DNA from: Balanoglossus misakiensis
Taxonomy: Eukaryota > Hemichordata
NCBI GenBank assembly: GCA_040954595.2
Contig: CM082590.2
Span: forward strand, 8,804,001 to 8,868,000
Direction: 5' to 3'
DNA length: 64,000 nt
A program made the position numbers and the translations under genes. Position 1 is the stretch's first letter, and each line of letters starts with the position of its first letter. The notes beneath the pieces were generated by a model that worked only from the letters and a program-made list of their open reading frames with translations, was not told the origin of the DNA and searched no databases. Shown piece after piece: positions 46,301 to 54,512 of the stretch.

Positions 46301-49136
46301 TGGTCGATGGACTTCTAGCAATTTCTGTAGACCACCCTCGCTCACAAACTCTGCTGCGAACTTCTTGTGGCACAGCAAAGCACCCAGGTACTGCAGACAA
46401 AAAAAATGTGCAACTTAGTTACAAATGTATAATGACGTAAAGTAACACTAATTATCTGTTATGAATTAAAGCTAGAGGACGTGGAATTACAAAAAAGGTC
46501 AAAGTCACCTTCAATCCCTCAAATGTCAATCTGACATCACCCGTCTTCCGAAGGTCAATGTAGTGTAGCACTAGATCCATTGCACCCAGCTGTAACACTG
46601 TGGCTAAGAGCTGTGCAGAGAAAACACAAGTAAGATTATCAGTATAGTACATGTAGTATAGAAAAATAGCGTATACCGCACTGCAGCTCCCCTTTGAGGG
46701 TAACTGTGTGTGAAACATACTACCAATCATTGTTAACCCAGTACATGACATCTTGGTATTTTGTCCTGTGGTGTGATAGCCTATAGAATCTCCACTGAAG
46801 TTTATATAATTTCTATAGATATCTATAGAATTCTATGTAATTTTGGCCCCCTTTCTATTGAATTCTATGGAAATGTCAAAATCCATCTCATAAAAGTTGC
46901 ATCAGGCTAGATGAAAAATAGCACTGACTACACAAACAATAGAGGTAATCAGCTAGCACAGGGCTAATCCAGTGTTAGCATATCAGAAAAGAACACTTGA
47001 TTTGTACTGTACCTCTTGATATTCGCCCAACGGTGTGAGATACTGGATAATCAGTCTCTGTTGCATGACGTTCGTCATCGGATGCATGCAGTGTGTGCCA
47101 ATCAAATACGGCGCTAAAACGTCCCAGCTACTGTTGCTGCCATCGCCGTCGTAAGACAAGCCTTGTGATTGGTTGATTACCGGCAGGTGACCCTGGATGA
47201 ACCGTTTCTTGGCCTCTGAGCTTTTAGCTTTCATGGCGTCTGACAACTTGTGCTTCTTACTCTTTGATTTGGATTTTTTCTTTGAAACCGGCGTCGTTTT
47301 GTGCGTTTCTGTCTCTTCACCGCGACTCGTCGAACTCTCGGCGTTCCGGTCGCTCTTTTCTTCCGTCTTACTCTTTTCCACGTCAGGACTGATTTCTGAA
47401 TTCACACCCGGTTTAAAACAACCGAACGGTCTGTCCTCCGCTTCAGATCTGGAATCGGTGCTCCCATCATCTGGCGTGGAGACAGCGGACACCGTCTTCA
47501 GTTCCTTGAGACGTTGCAGCATAATCGGCACCTGATTGGATAAAATGACGCTTAATATGTAAATGTGATATTTGACCTATGAACTTGATACTGATAGGTC
47601 AATATACATGTATGATAATACAAGACTTGCAGGAGTGATATATGTTATTCTTAGATGGAAATTTAGATTCACAAAATACTCGTTCATATTCTTAATTCAT
47701 TTTCTTCCAAAAACCATGACAACTCACCAAGACATTATTTTCCTCTCGATAATTTCCAGCTATTTCTTGTATTTCCATGGCGCTAGCCAGAAGACCTGTA
47801 GCATATGACCTCAGTGGTTCTGTACCATCTCTAGCCCAGGTAATGAACTGTGGTATCAAACCTTCCTGTAAAGAAAATGGGATAATTTGAATTGGTCAAT
47901 GCACTTTATACAGAAAAACCTGTCGAAAACAGGCATATCTTGGTGTGAAAAAAAACAAGCCTTCCCCTATTTTCCTCTTTAGAGGCCCAACCTTACCATA
48001 GAAAACAATGGTTTTGGACTGAACCATTGCAGGAAAAGGGGTATAAAGCCAACACACAGGAGGTGATACGTACCGTTTCCTGATAAGTTATGGACGTCTC
48101 CAGACCTGGCAATATGTCCAACAGTAATCGACAAGCGGTTGTATTGACAGTGACATCTCTATTGGACATCACGTAACTGTTGATGAGCTGTAAGGTGAAA
48201 TGTCAAAAGTCAAAACTTTTTAAACTAGTGTTCAAAAGTAAGTTTTTCCCCCTCAAAATTAGTGGAGTGTAATATAAGAAATAGGCAAAGGATTACATGT
48301 GGACAAAGTTGAAGTCTGGGTATATAGAAGTACATAAATTTCTATGGAACTTTTATGAACATATTTTGTTCATGCCACAGTGATTTTGAATTCCACATTT
48401 TTCCTATTTAACATAGGTATTTTTTGCATCTAAGTGACTCACCCTATTCATGAAGTTGTCGTTTTTAAACAGCGTCCTAAGCAGCTGTCCGAGAGCACAT
48501 GAGGAGTCGGTCCTCGCCGGATGCCGGTCGTCGAACGGATCCGGGTCCATCTTCAGGAAATTGTCCGTCTCTCGTTCAACAATCTCAGACATGCTGCAAA
48601 CAGAGTAACCCAAAACCATGTCGATATTTCTTCTTAGAAATACTGATTTCCGAAAAACGTTTTTCATATACATTGTGAAATTCTACACAATACAAGAACA
48701 AACCTGTCTAAACCATACACCAATGGGACTGAGAATATTCAGTTTTCAGACGTGTCTGGTTTATAGAGGTATTTTAACATGTGGCTCTATGCAAAAGGGA
48801 CTGTGTTTTAGAAAAGACAGGTTTCCAGAATACTGAGCTCTGGCATCAGCCAATCAGGGTTTAGTTTTCAGGTCTAGCGTCAGCCAATCAGGGTTCAGTT
48901 TACAGCTCTAGCATCAGCCAATCAGGAATCAGTATACACAGATTTCATTGTGCAATCGAGACATGACGAAAACCAGGAAAGTATGTATAGATAACAAAAC
49001 TAACTACAGAAGAAAACATCTTATGGCTTTACCTTTCCAAGATGTTCACTGGTGATTGAGCAGACCCATCTTCTCTCTCCCACTGTTCCAACAATTTTCC
49101 AAATTCCGCCACAGCGTCGGTACTCTCCGAAGCCAT
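34348..49136 (-). CDS. DCAF1: DCAF1 / VprBP, substrate receptor of CRL4 ubiquitin ligase
   Basis: Thirty-three coding exons, 4443 nt, 1480 aa (human about 1507): 49033-49136, 48443-48593, 48074-48187, 47728-47865, 47013-47531, 46509-46610, 46191-46390, 45312-45450, 44803-45012, 43766-43935, 43274-43393, 42846-42948, 42514-42633, 41866-42019, 41554-41631, 41146-41286, 40751-40839, 39974-40147, 39593-39792, 39387-39462, 39099-39160, 38877-38961, 38583-38654, 38379-38435, 38097-38179, 37735-37819, 37348-37581, 36918-37011, 36435-36539, 36143-36216, 35713-35817, 35340-35538, 34348-34433. Every junction keeps frame. Recognised by [40 protein letters not shown] and [14 protein letters not shown]-like residues 1-800; LisH near 835-870 ([13 protein letters not shown]); WD40 about 1035-1350 with WDVR boxes at 1225-1228 and 1261-1264, the DDB1-binding pair; acidic tail from about 1365 to [12 protein letters not shown]. 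It presents substrates to CUL4-DDB1 in the nucleus and cytoplasm. An upstream acceptor at 49149 implies a non-coding first exon. Confidence 0.96.
34715..34811 (-). mobile_element. Family A MITE
   Basis: TTAACCCTTCCACCCCCCCC to GGTGGTGAAAGGGTTAA, TTAA borders intact; in the last DCAF1 intron (34434-35339). Confidence 0.9.
34985..35159 (+). mobile_element. CAGTGAAACCTGTC-ended MITE (family D)
   Basis: TACAGTGAAACCTGTCTATT left and ATGACAGGTTTCACTGTA right, TA borders, about 175 bp. The ends match families B and C but the interior (TTGTCCGTAATAGAGACG) is different, so it is a third member of the TA-flanked group. Same intron as the preceding family A copy. Confidence 0.87.
35340..35538 (-). other. 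DCAF1 acidic-tail exon
   Basis: Sixty-six codons, mostly Asp and Glu with Gly, Asn and Ser ([20 protein letters not shown] onward). With the end of exon 35713-35817 and the final exon it makes the acidic C-terminus known from DCAF1. GAT/GAC repeats make this exon look low-complexity, but frame and splice sites are intact. Confidence 0.9.
35671..35704 (-). mobile_element. Family A fragment next to a donor
   Basis: GGTTCATCCCATGTACAGGA and GGGTGACAGGGTCAAA; decayed. Its edge lies about 5 bp from the GTAATT donor of exon 35713-35817. Confidence 0.5.
36253..36424 (-). mobile_element. Family B MITE filling a DCAF1 intron
   Basis: TGCAGTCAAACCTGTGGCCA left, GCTATAGACAGGTTCGAAAT right. It takes up about 172 of the 218 bases of intron 36217-36434. 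Confidence 0.88.
36573..36716 (-). mobile_element. Family C MITE
   Basis: ACAGTAAACCTGTCTAAACC left and TAGGCAGGTTTGACTGTA right; contains GTTCGGTATAGACAGGTTTC. In intron 36540-36917. Confidence 0.85.
36716..36806. mobile_element. Degenerate family B element
   Basis: TACAGTCTGTGTTAGGCCAC left; AACACAGGTTTGACTGTA right. Internally shortened. Directly adjoins the preceding family C copy. Confidence 0.7.
37866..37960 (+). mobile_element. Family A MITE, complete
   Basis: TTAACCCTTTCAATGCACCA to GGTGAAAGGGTTAA, TTAA borders intact, in DCAF1 intron 37820-38096. Confidence 0.9.
38490..38573 (-). mobile_element. Family A MITE, 5'-eroded, in a 147-bp intron
   Basis: TTCCTGTGTAGCAGTCCAAT to GGTGGTGACAGGGTT. 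More than half of intron 38436-38582 is this element; its end is about 10 bp from the donor of exon 38583-38654. Confidence 0.8.
40155..40245. repeat. 34-bp tandem repeat, ~2.6 copies
   Basis: AATGCACAATTATAAAATAA repeated with one-base differences at the acceptor side of exon 39974-40147. Confidence 0.9.
40258..40752. repeat. GT-rich microsatellite with duplicated exon-flanking segments
   Basis: Two blocks of (GT)n/(GTAT)n each end in TACGTA(A/T)GGTTTTCATAT, then GATTCTATACTCAC or GGTTCTATTACTCAC. The copy at 40720-40750 contains the true donor of exon 40751-40839; the copy at about 40490-40522 is a decoy GTGAGTAATAG. Confidence 0.85.
40993..41142 (+). mobile_element. Family B MITE fused to a splice donor
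   Basis: TACAGTCTAACCTGTCTATA left; right end CAGGTCGGACTGTA. On the minus strand the donor of exon 41146-41286 reads GTGAGTACAGTCCGACCTG: the TA of GTGAGTA is the element's flanking TA. Confidence 0.9.
41694..41800 (+). repeat. Dispersed repeat family H, copy 1
   Basis: GGGGCCAAAATTACACAGAT with many internal TTCTATAGA palindromes; an inverted copy is at 46775-46870. Lies in DCAF1 intron 41632-41865. Confidence 0.8.
42045..42310. repeat. ~143-bp tandem duplication rich in GGTGAT
   Basis: GGCTGA(C/T)GGTGGTGTTGATG occurs at about 42048 and 42190, each followed by the same order of blocks (ACTGTCAC/GGTAAC..AGCAAGTGATG). It lies in DCAF1 intron 42020-42513. Confidence 0.8.
42681..42841 (+). 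mobile_element. Family B MITE filling a DCAF1 intron
   Basis: TACAGTCGAACCTGTCTATA left; right end TGGTTTGACTTAC merges with the donor (minus strand GTAAGTCAAACCAC). It makes up 161 of the 212 bases of intron 42634-42845. Confidence 0.9.
43966..44801 (+). mobile_element. Nine-unit family B array filling DCAF1 intron 43936-44802
   Basis: Two family B left halves (GTCGAACCTGTCTATAGTGG and GTCGAACCTATCTATAGCGG) are followed by nine tandem copies of the right half, each about 88 bp (AATTGCACAGGGACTGTAAC ... GGTTTGACTGTACA). Units 2-3 and 4-5 share paired variants (AAAATGGCC, AAAGTAGCC; TACAAGG, TACATG), so a 176-bp dimer was itself copied. The array begins 4 bases inside the intron, at donor GTAATACAGTCAGACC. 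Confidence 0.93.
45136..45301 (+). mobile_element. Family B MITE, complete
   Basis: TACAGTCAAACCTGTCTACA left and ACACAGGTTTGACTGTA right, TA borders; 166 of the 299 bases of intron 45013-45311, starting 10 bp from the donor of exon 45312-45450. Confidence 0.93.
45805..46166. mobile_element. Long fold-back MITE, family F, copy 2
   Basis: TACAACGGGTATCATTTAAG left and CTTAAATGATACCCGTTGTA right are a perfect 20-base inverted pair, continuing inward (CACTGATAAGAACTCCAATA...). 362 bp; makes up half of DCAF1 intron 45451-46190. Confidence 0.92.
46775..46870 (-). repeat. Dispersed repeat family H, inverted copy
   Basis: CCTATAGAATCTCCACTGAA ... TAATTTTGGCCCCC, the reverse complement of the copy at 41694. 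Confidence 0.8.
47958..48041 (-). mobile_element. Family A MITE, decayed
   Basis: AAGCCTTCCCCTATTTTCCT, AGAGGCCCAACCTTACCATA and GAACCATTGCAGGAAAAGGG; ends 32 bp from the donor of exon 48074-48187. Confidence 0.78.
48697..48838 (-). mobile_element. Family C MITE, partial
   Basis: AACAAACCTGTCTAAACCAT left; AAAGACAGGTTTCCAGAATA right. In DCAF1 intron 48594-49032. Confidence 0.75.
48843..48944. repeat. 34-bp tandem triplet carrying three CCAAT boxes
   Basis: GC(A/G)TCAGCCAATCAGG starts units at 48843, 48877 and 48911. Each unit has a perfect CCAATCAG (48850, 48884, 48918). Located in the first coding intron of DCAF1. Confidence 0.92.
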
Positions 49137-49148
49137 ATCTTCCCTCGT

Positions 49149-50300
49149 CTGAAAATAACATCAAAGGTTGAAATATTGAACGTTATCATCCTATGTAGAT
49201 TTGGGGCAATGACCACATTCAAATACATGTACCGTATGTGACTGATTCCAAAGGCATCAGTATGTATATGTATATGTGTGTATATATATAGATACGAGTG
49301 TGTATATGTACAAACACAAATGTATATATATACATACACAAAACATTCACACACATATATACACACTCACTCATATCTATGGGGTTTAGAAAAACAGTGT
49401 GAACTGTGACAGGCTAATATCTACATCACTATGACTGGTGTCTGGTAGACGACCAGGGCATTACAGCATATCTCGTAGATACAGTTCTTTCCTTAGACCT
49501 GGCTTTGCAAGTTCCAGAGTCAGGAACCAAAAAGTATATATCTTTGTGACACAATGAGATTTCTAATGTGTGACCATTCATCAATGACCTTGAGTAATTT
49601 AATTACTTGATTGCACACAAGGTAATAGCATCAACAGCCATTGCCCTGTCAGGTCTGTGCAATTGGGGAATTCACCAGGGCCAATATCCACACTCCAGAA
49701 GTTGATACAGATGTCACAATATCAGTAATAATCAGCTGTGGTTCAGCCTACGCTTCGCATCTTTGCAGGATACATGCACAGGTCATTGGGGTCGTGTGTG
49801 TTTACTAAGTACCCCATAGTAATACATGTACTGTACTGTTAGCATACACACACGTCCTGGTCACACGATCGACTCGCTGCGCTGATTTACTTGCCCTCAA
49901 AACCGACACACAAATTAATTACACAGTTTCTTTCTGTGACAGCGTCTAGCCATAACCTACCTTGCAGATATCGCTAAACTAGTAGACCAACCTTGCTTGA
50001 CATTGACAGATATTGCAACACACACGATCGCATTCACAGCGTCGATTTGAACAAGTTGTGGGTTTTGCCGCGATGATGGACGCGGCCAGTCGACTACCTT
50101 GAACTACAGAGAGACTCCCTTCTCTCAAATTCCACACTCGAAGCAGGTATCACGGCCAACAAACGCCAAACTATGAACCATACGTATTTGTTTACGCGAT
50201 GCATGTGAGCATGGCGAACTCCATATTGCATAACCCTTGACCTCTGACCTTCTCTTATGACAAACTATAGCGGGCGCGAGCACGATTTTTGTCCTTCTCT
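49149..50300 (-). promoter_or_regulatory. Upstream region of DCAF1, probable first-exon and promoter zone
   Basis: The acceptor at 49149 means the 5' UTR continues in an upstream exon. A candidate donor (minus GCAAG|GTAGGTT) sits near 49961-49965. CpG content rises between about 49860 and 50290 (CACGATCGACTCGC, GGGCGCGAGCACG), fitting a promoter. The exact start is not visible. Confidence 0.45.
49255..49370. repeat. (TA)n/(GTAT)n/(ACAC)n microsatellite
   Basis: Alternating TATATG, GTGTAT and ACACAC runs; the overlapping Tyr/Cys/His-rich ORF is an artefact. Confidence 0.85.
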
Positions 50301-53300
50301 GATTTTACTGTGTTTTATGTCATTTTTAACGTTTTTTAGGTGTCCATCTGTTCTTTTTTTATAAGTTATTAAAATTATATGCTAATAAGCTTGATATAAG
50401 CAAGTCACATCAATATATGGAAAAGTTACATGGTATGCGCTGTACTTTAAAAGTTGATTGTTGACATAGAAACAGAAGCAAGACTCTAAAAAAATTGTCA
50501 AGTAACGCTTGAAGCCTCATTAGCTGTACTAATATTAGCCAATACAGATGTATGCACTGAACTATATACAAGTATTATAAACCCTAAGTATGAGTGGAAA
50601 TGCAATGTTTTAACCAGATATATAATAAATGCAAAATGCACTGAAAATGTTTTTCGACTCTCTGATTTTTCTTTTTGTCTGATATTATTTTTGGTTGTGA
50701 TAGCTTCTTCCTCTAGACACATGTATTAATTTCCCCGAATAGGTCTGAGAATGTACACACATTACATCATGACCTAACACACAATTGAACCGCGGGCAAG
50801 GCTTTTGTGTCAAATTACTTTTCGCTTCTGTGACCTTACAATACCACATGACAGGAATTCCAATTTCACAGAACTCAGCCCGACGAAAATTCCACAAGTC
50901 GCTCATTATAACATATTGTTGCCAAAGTATATTTAGTATTTTCTCAACATAAACTATACATGTTAGAATGAGAACATATTTTAATAACGTATTTCATGTC
51001 ACTCTGACATTCATGAGTTATTTTATGAACGTGTTTACTCAATACATTGCAATTCACCAACGGCAATTTATAGCAACAAGGCTTTTATTGGCAAAATACA
51101 TCACTTTCACTAGATTCAGCTTTTCATTTGATGATGCTAATATACACTTGTAACCGCGATCAAGTGATACACCACACTCGATAACATAGAACTAAGAGAC
51201 GTTCTTTCATGACATCACTATTACCAAGAGATTTGTCGGGGGAGAAAATCGATGATTTACATACACGAGACGAAACCACTGATTTGTGCACAGGGGGATC
51301 GAGTTTAGGGTTACATATTTCGGATCATTTCGCTGCCCCAGTTTCGGTGACACAGTGGGCTGTCACGACCGTTGACGCAGTCAGTCGTGAGATGGGGATA
51401 GGTGTGACCAGGTTGTCGTGGCAACGGAAGATTTAATTGCCGAGTGGGAAACGGGTTCTTCGACTGTTCCATTATGGACCTTTACATTTTAGTTCAGTCG
51501 GTCATTCCCACTTAGAACTATATAGTAAAAGGGCACAACTACGTTGCGATGAAGATTGGAAATCTTGCTATCTGAATGAGATTGGCGTCTTTTCATCAGT
51601 TGTTCGCCTTAATCACCAGGGGCCTCTCTCATTCGCGCCTCAGAAATCAGCGAAATTTTCCAGCCGACTGCGCATCAAAAGTCTAGCTGTGTTGACAGCG
51701 GTGCTGCCAGTGGAACACAGTTGCTGTTTTCTGTTCTCTGCTGTGTGTGAGTACAGGTACAATTCATCCAAGCCGTTGAATTGTTTGGAGCACGGCCTTG
51801 CTATATATATACACACAGATGGTACTGTGCCTCTTTATTCATGGTAGGTTGACTAAGCTTGTGCATTTTATTGTTAATGTAATATTAAACACTTTATACT
51901 CTGACTATACTGGCTGTCTGCGTGTGTGTGCCTGTGTGTATGTCTGTCAGTGTCTGTCTGACTGTATGTATGAATGTAACACCCGCTATTTTGCACTTGA
52001 AAGTTTTATGTCCTTTTACGCTAGATTTATTCCAAGAACACAGCAGATTAATATCTTCACCTCCGGGAAATCCATTAGCTTAATATGCTCAGTAACCTTT
52101 ACTCTTGTTTTCGCACGTTTTTCATTTGTTGCCGAAGTACTTAGGCGTTCGTCATTACCCATTTTCAGTTATCGAAACTTATTCATATTCTCCTACTTGT
52201 ATATGAATTCTAAGAAATCTATATTTTATTGATAAGTTTTCAATATGAAATATTCAACAGAAATGCCATCAGGGTGTTCTTCTTTCATCGACAAATGTGT
52301 TAAATGTACCAGATGGTACTTGTATGGGAAGAAAGATAACATACATACACACACACACATATAATATAACATGACATAACATAACGCAACATAACAGAGC
52401 ATAACATAACAATCATGATGGAAAACCTTTCCTTCATGAAGTTCATGGTATATCATGTATTATACGTGTCCAACAGCTACTGAATTATCAATCAAAATTT
52501 AATCTCATTGCAGTAGAAAACAAAATCCTGAACAATTTTGATGTATGTTTTACTATGTGTGAATTTGTTCTGACACTAGTTCATTAATTAAATTTATGTT
52601 TGCGATGGTTACACAGCTTTAGTGTCAGTCACGGTCAGTAAACTTAAATTTATTGTGATGAGTAATAATTGCCTGATATGCTGCGACAAGGCTAAGGAGT
52701 GCGATCAATTTGAGAGGCCGGGCTATGTGGGTGTAATATTGACTGTCCCTGCAGATGTTGTTTTTCACTCATTTGGAGAAGGTTATGCAGTGGTTAGGAT
52801 CCCCTTATCGGGTATCTGGTTCACTTGAATTGATTTTGAACGCAGACAATAAAATAGTTCGATCTGCAGAATCCAAGGTTGCGATCACGATGTCAGATTC
52901 GATTAGCAGAGATGGAAAAAAACACGACAGCAACTTCACATCGAATTTGCAAATTGAAGATTTGTCGTACATTACAATTTTCATCCCCAAAATGGTCTCT
53001 CCACACAACTTGAACACAACTTGACACCGTTCCATCCACTGCATATCTAATGAACACAGAGCAAACACTCAAAATTCAGAACGAGTGTCCGTGATTCTAA
53101 AACTCCTAATCACGCGATATCAAGGCCAATGTAGTGTACAGTTTTTTTATCTCCCTGCCAATTCAGATGTCGATGACTGTGGATTCGTGTCAAGTACTCC
53201 ACTCACTTGTGGTGGTAATTCAACACAACACAACCGTGAATTGCATTTTAAATAGCCACTGAATGAAAAAAAACGTGAAATAAAACTATTTTGAAGAGCT

Positions 53301-53550
53301 GTATTCTTTCACATTTAATCTTGACAGAAATGTTAGTGTTTCGGCAAAGAAGCATTGATCTTGTCCATCAAATAGACTGTTGTGCGTTATCTAAGAAAAG
53401 AAGTGTTGTTTGATGTTAGAAGGTGTCAATTCGATTTAACCTTCACTGAAGTACTGTCCATGCATTAAGCATGTCAAGACTGATTTTCAACTTCAATCAG
53501 ACTTTCCGCAAGGACATCATTATACATTTTTCAAAGAAAATCACCACCAC

Positions 53551-53614
<64 letters not shown>

Positions 53615-54353
53615 TTTGAAAAAAACTTAAAACTGGTGTTCAGTTTATAAGAATTTTCATATTTAAAAGAATCAAAACTCTTGTACAACAGTTTCCTTAC
53701 AAGAAGACCAGTTTATGCTTTTTACATATTTTATGTCTTCATACAACCCCAATATCGTTGAACTTTTAACTGAATCAATAATTACTGAATATATAATAAC
53801 TAAATATATAGGACACTAATGGGGAATAATCCTTGTGTTTGGATAACAGATCAGCACAGGTTAGATTTATCTTAATCCGGTACAGATCCACAAATATCCT
53901 CATCATTGTGAGCAGTAATCCTGTAAGAACATCATCCACCCTGAAGCCAGATTTTCCCTTTCCTGTTGGAAGTATACAGTTACCGTCATAAATCAATTCA
54001 AAGATATCTAGCCGGTAGTCAAAATTAATACAGCCCTGTCACTTTGTTCCAATTCCGTCATGGATAAATTATTCATAAATATTTCTCTTTATCGATTTTT
54101 CGCTAACACGAAGAGAAATTAATACGCGTTAAATCTGTGATTTTTATTGAGGTCAGTGTGCGTAGAATGAATCACTATTCATGATTTCGCGGAAAGATTA
54201 AATTTTGTAACAAAGAAAAGTAGTCCGTATGTTGGATATCTGAGACTTGACTGTTGCGGAGCGCGGAAGGATATGACCTCACGAGTGTCTAAAGAGTGCG
54301 TTATCACCATGAATGTTGTCAAATTGGACTGAAAGAGATAATATCTTCAACAT
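50301..54353. other. Gene-poor intergenic stretch
   Basis: No recognisable gene. ORFs of 75 and 136 codons at 51209-51847 lack motifs, and the second has no ATG start. A GT-rich repeat at about 51910-51970, ACATAAC repeats at 52360-52410 and a (CAT)n run at 53543-53613 are present. No MITE of families A-C in this 4 kb, in contrast to the flanking DCAF1 introns. Confidence 0.6.
53543..53613. repeat. (CAT)n microsatellite, ~22 units
   Basis: CACCACCACC then an uninterrupted CAT run; translates as polymethionine on the minus strand, not a protein. Confidence 0.96.
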
Positions 54354-54512
54354 ACAGTCAAACCTGTGTTAGTAGCCACCTCTATATAGTGGCCATGTTG
54401 TTTCAATCCCTGTGCAATTTACATGTGCATTAATTGACCTGTCTACAAAGACCACCTGTCTATAATGGCCAGTTTAGGAAAGTCCCTTAATTGACTGGCC
54501 ACTATAGACTGT
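54354..54512 (-). mobile_element. Family B MITE, intergenic
   Basis: TACAGTCAAACCTGTGTTAG left; GGCCACTATAGACTG then a T run on the right, so the right end is truncated. Confidence 0.87.

Noticed and set aside
51209-51847. Two adjacent plus-strand ORFs (75 and 136 codons) as a gene
   Set aside because: The second lacks an ATG start, neither has a recognisable motif, and no intron joins them convincingly.
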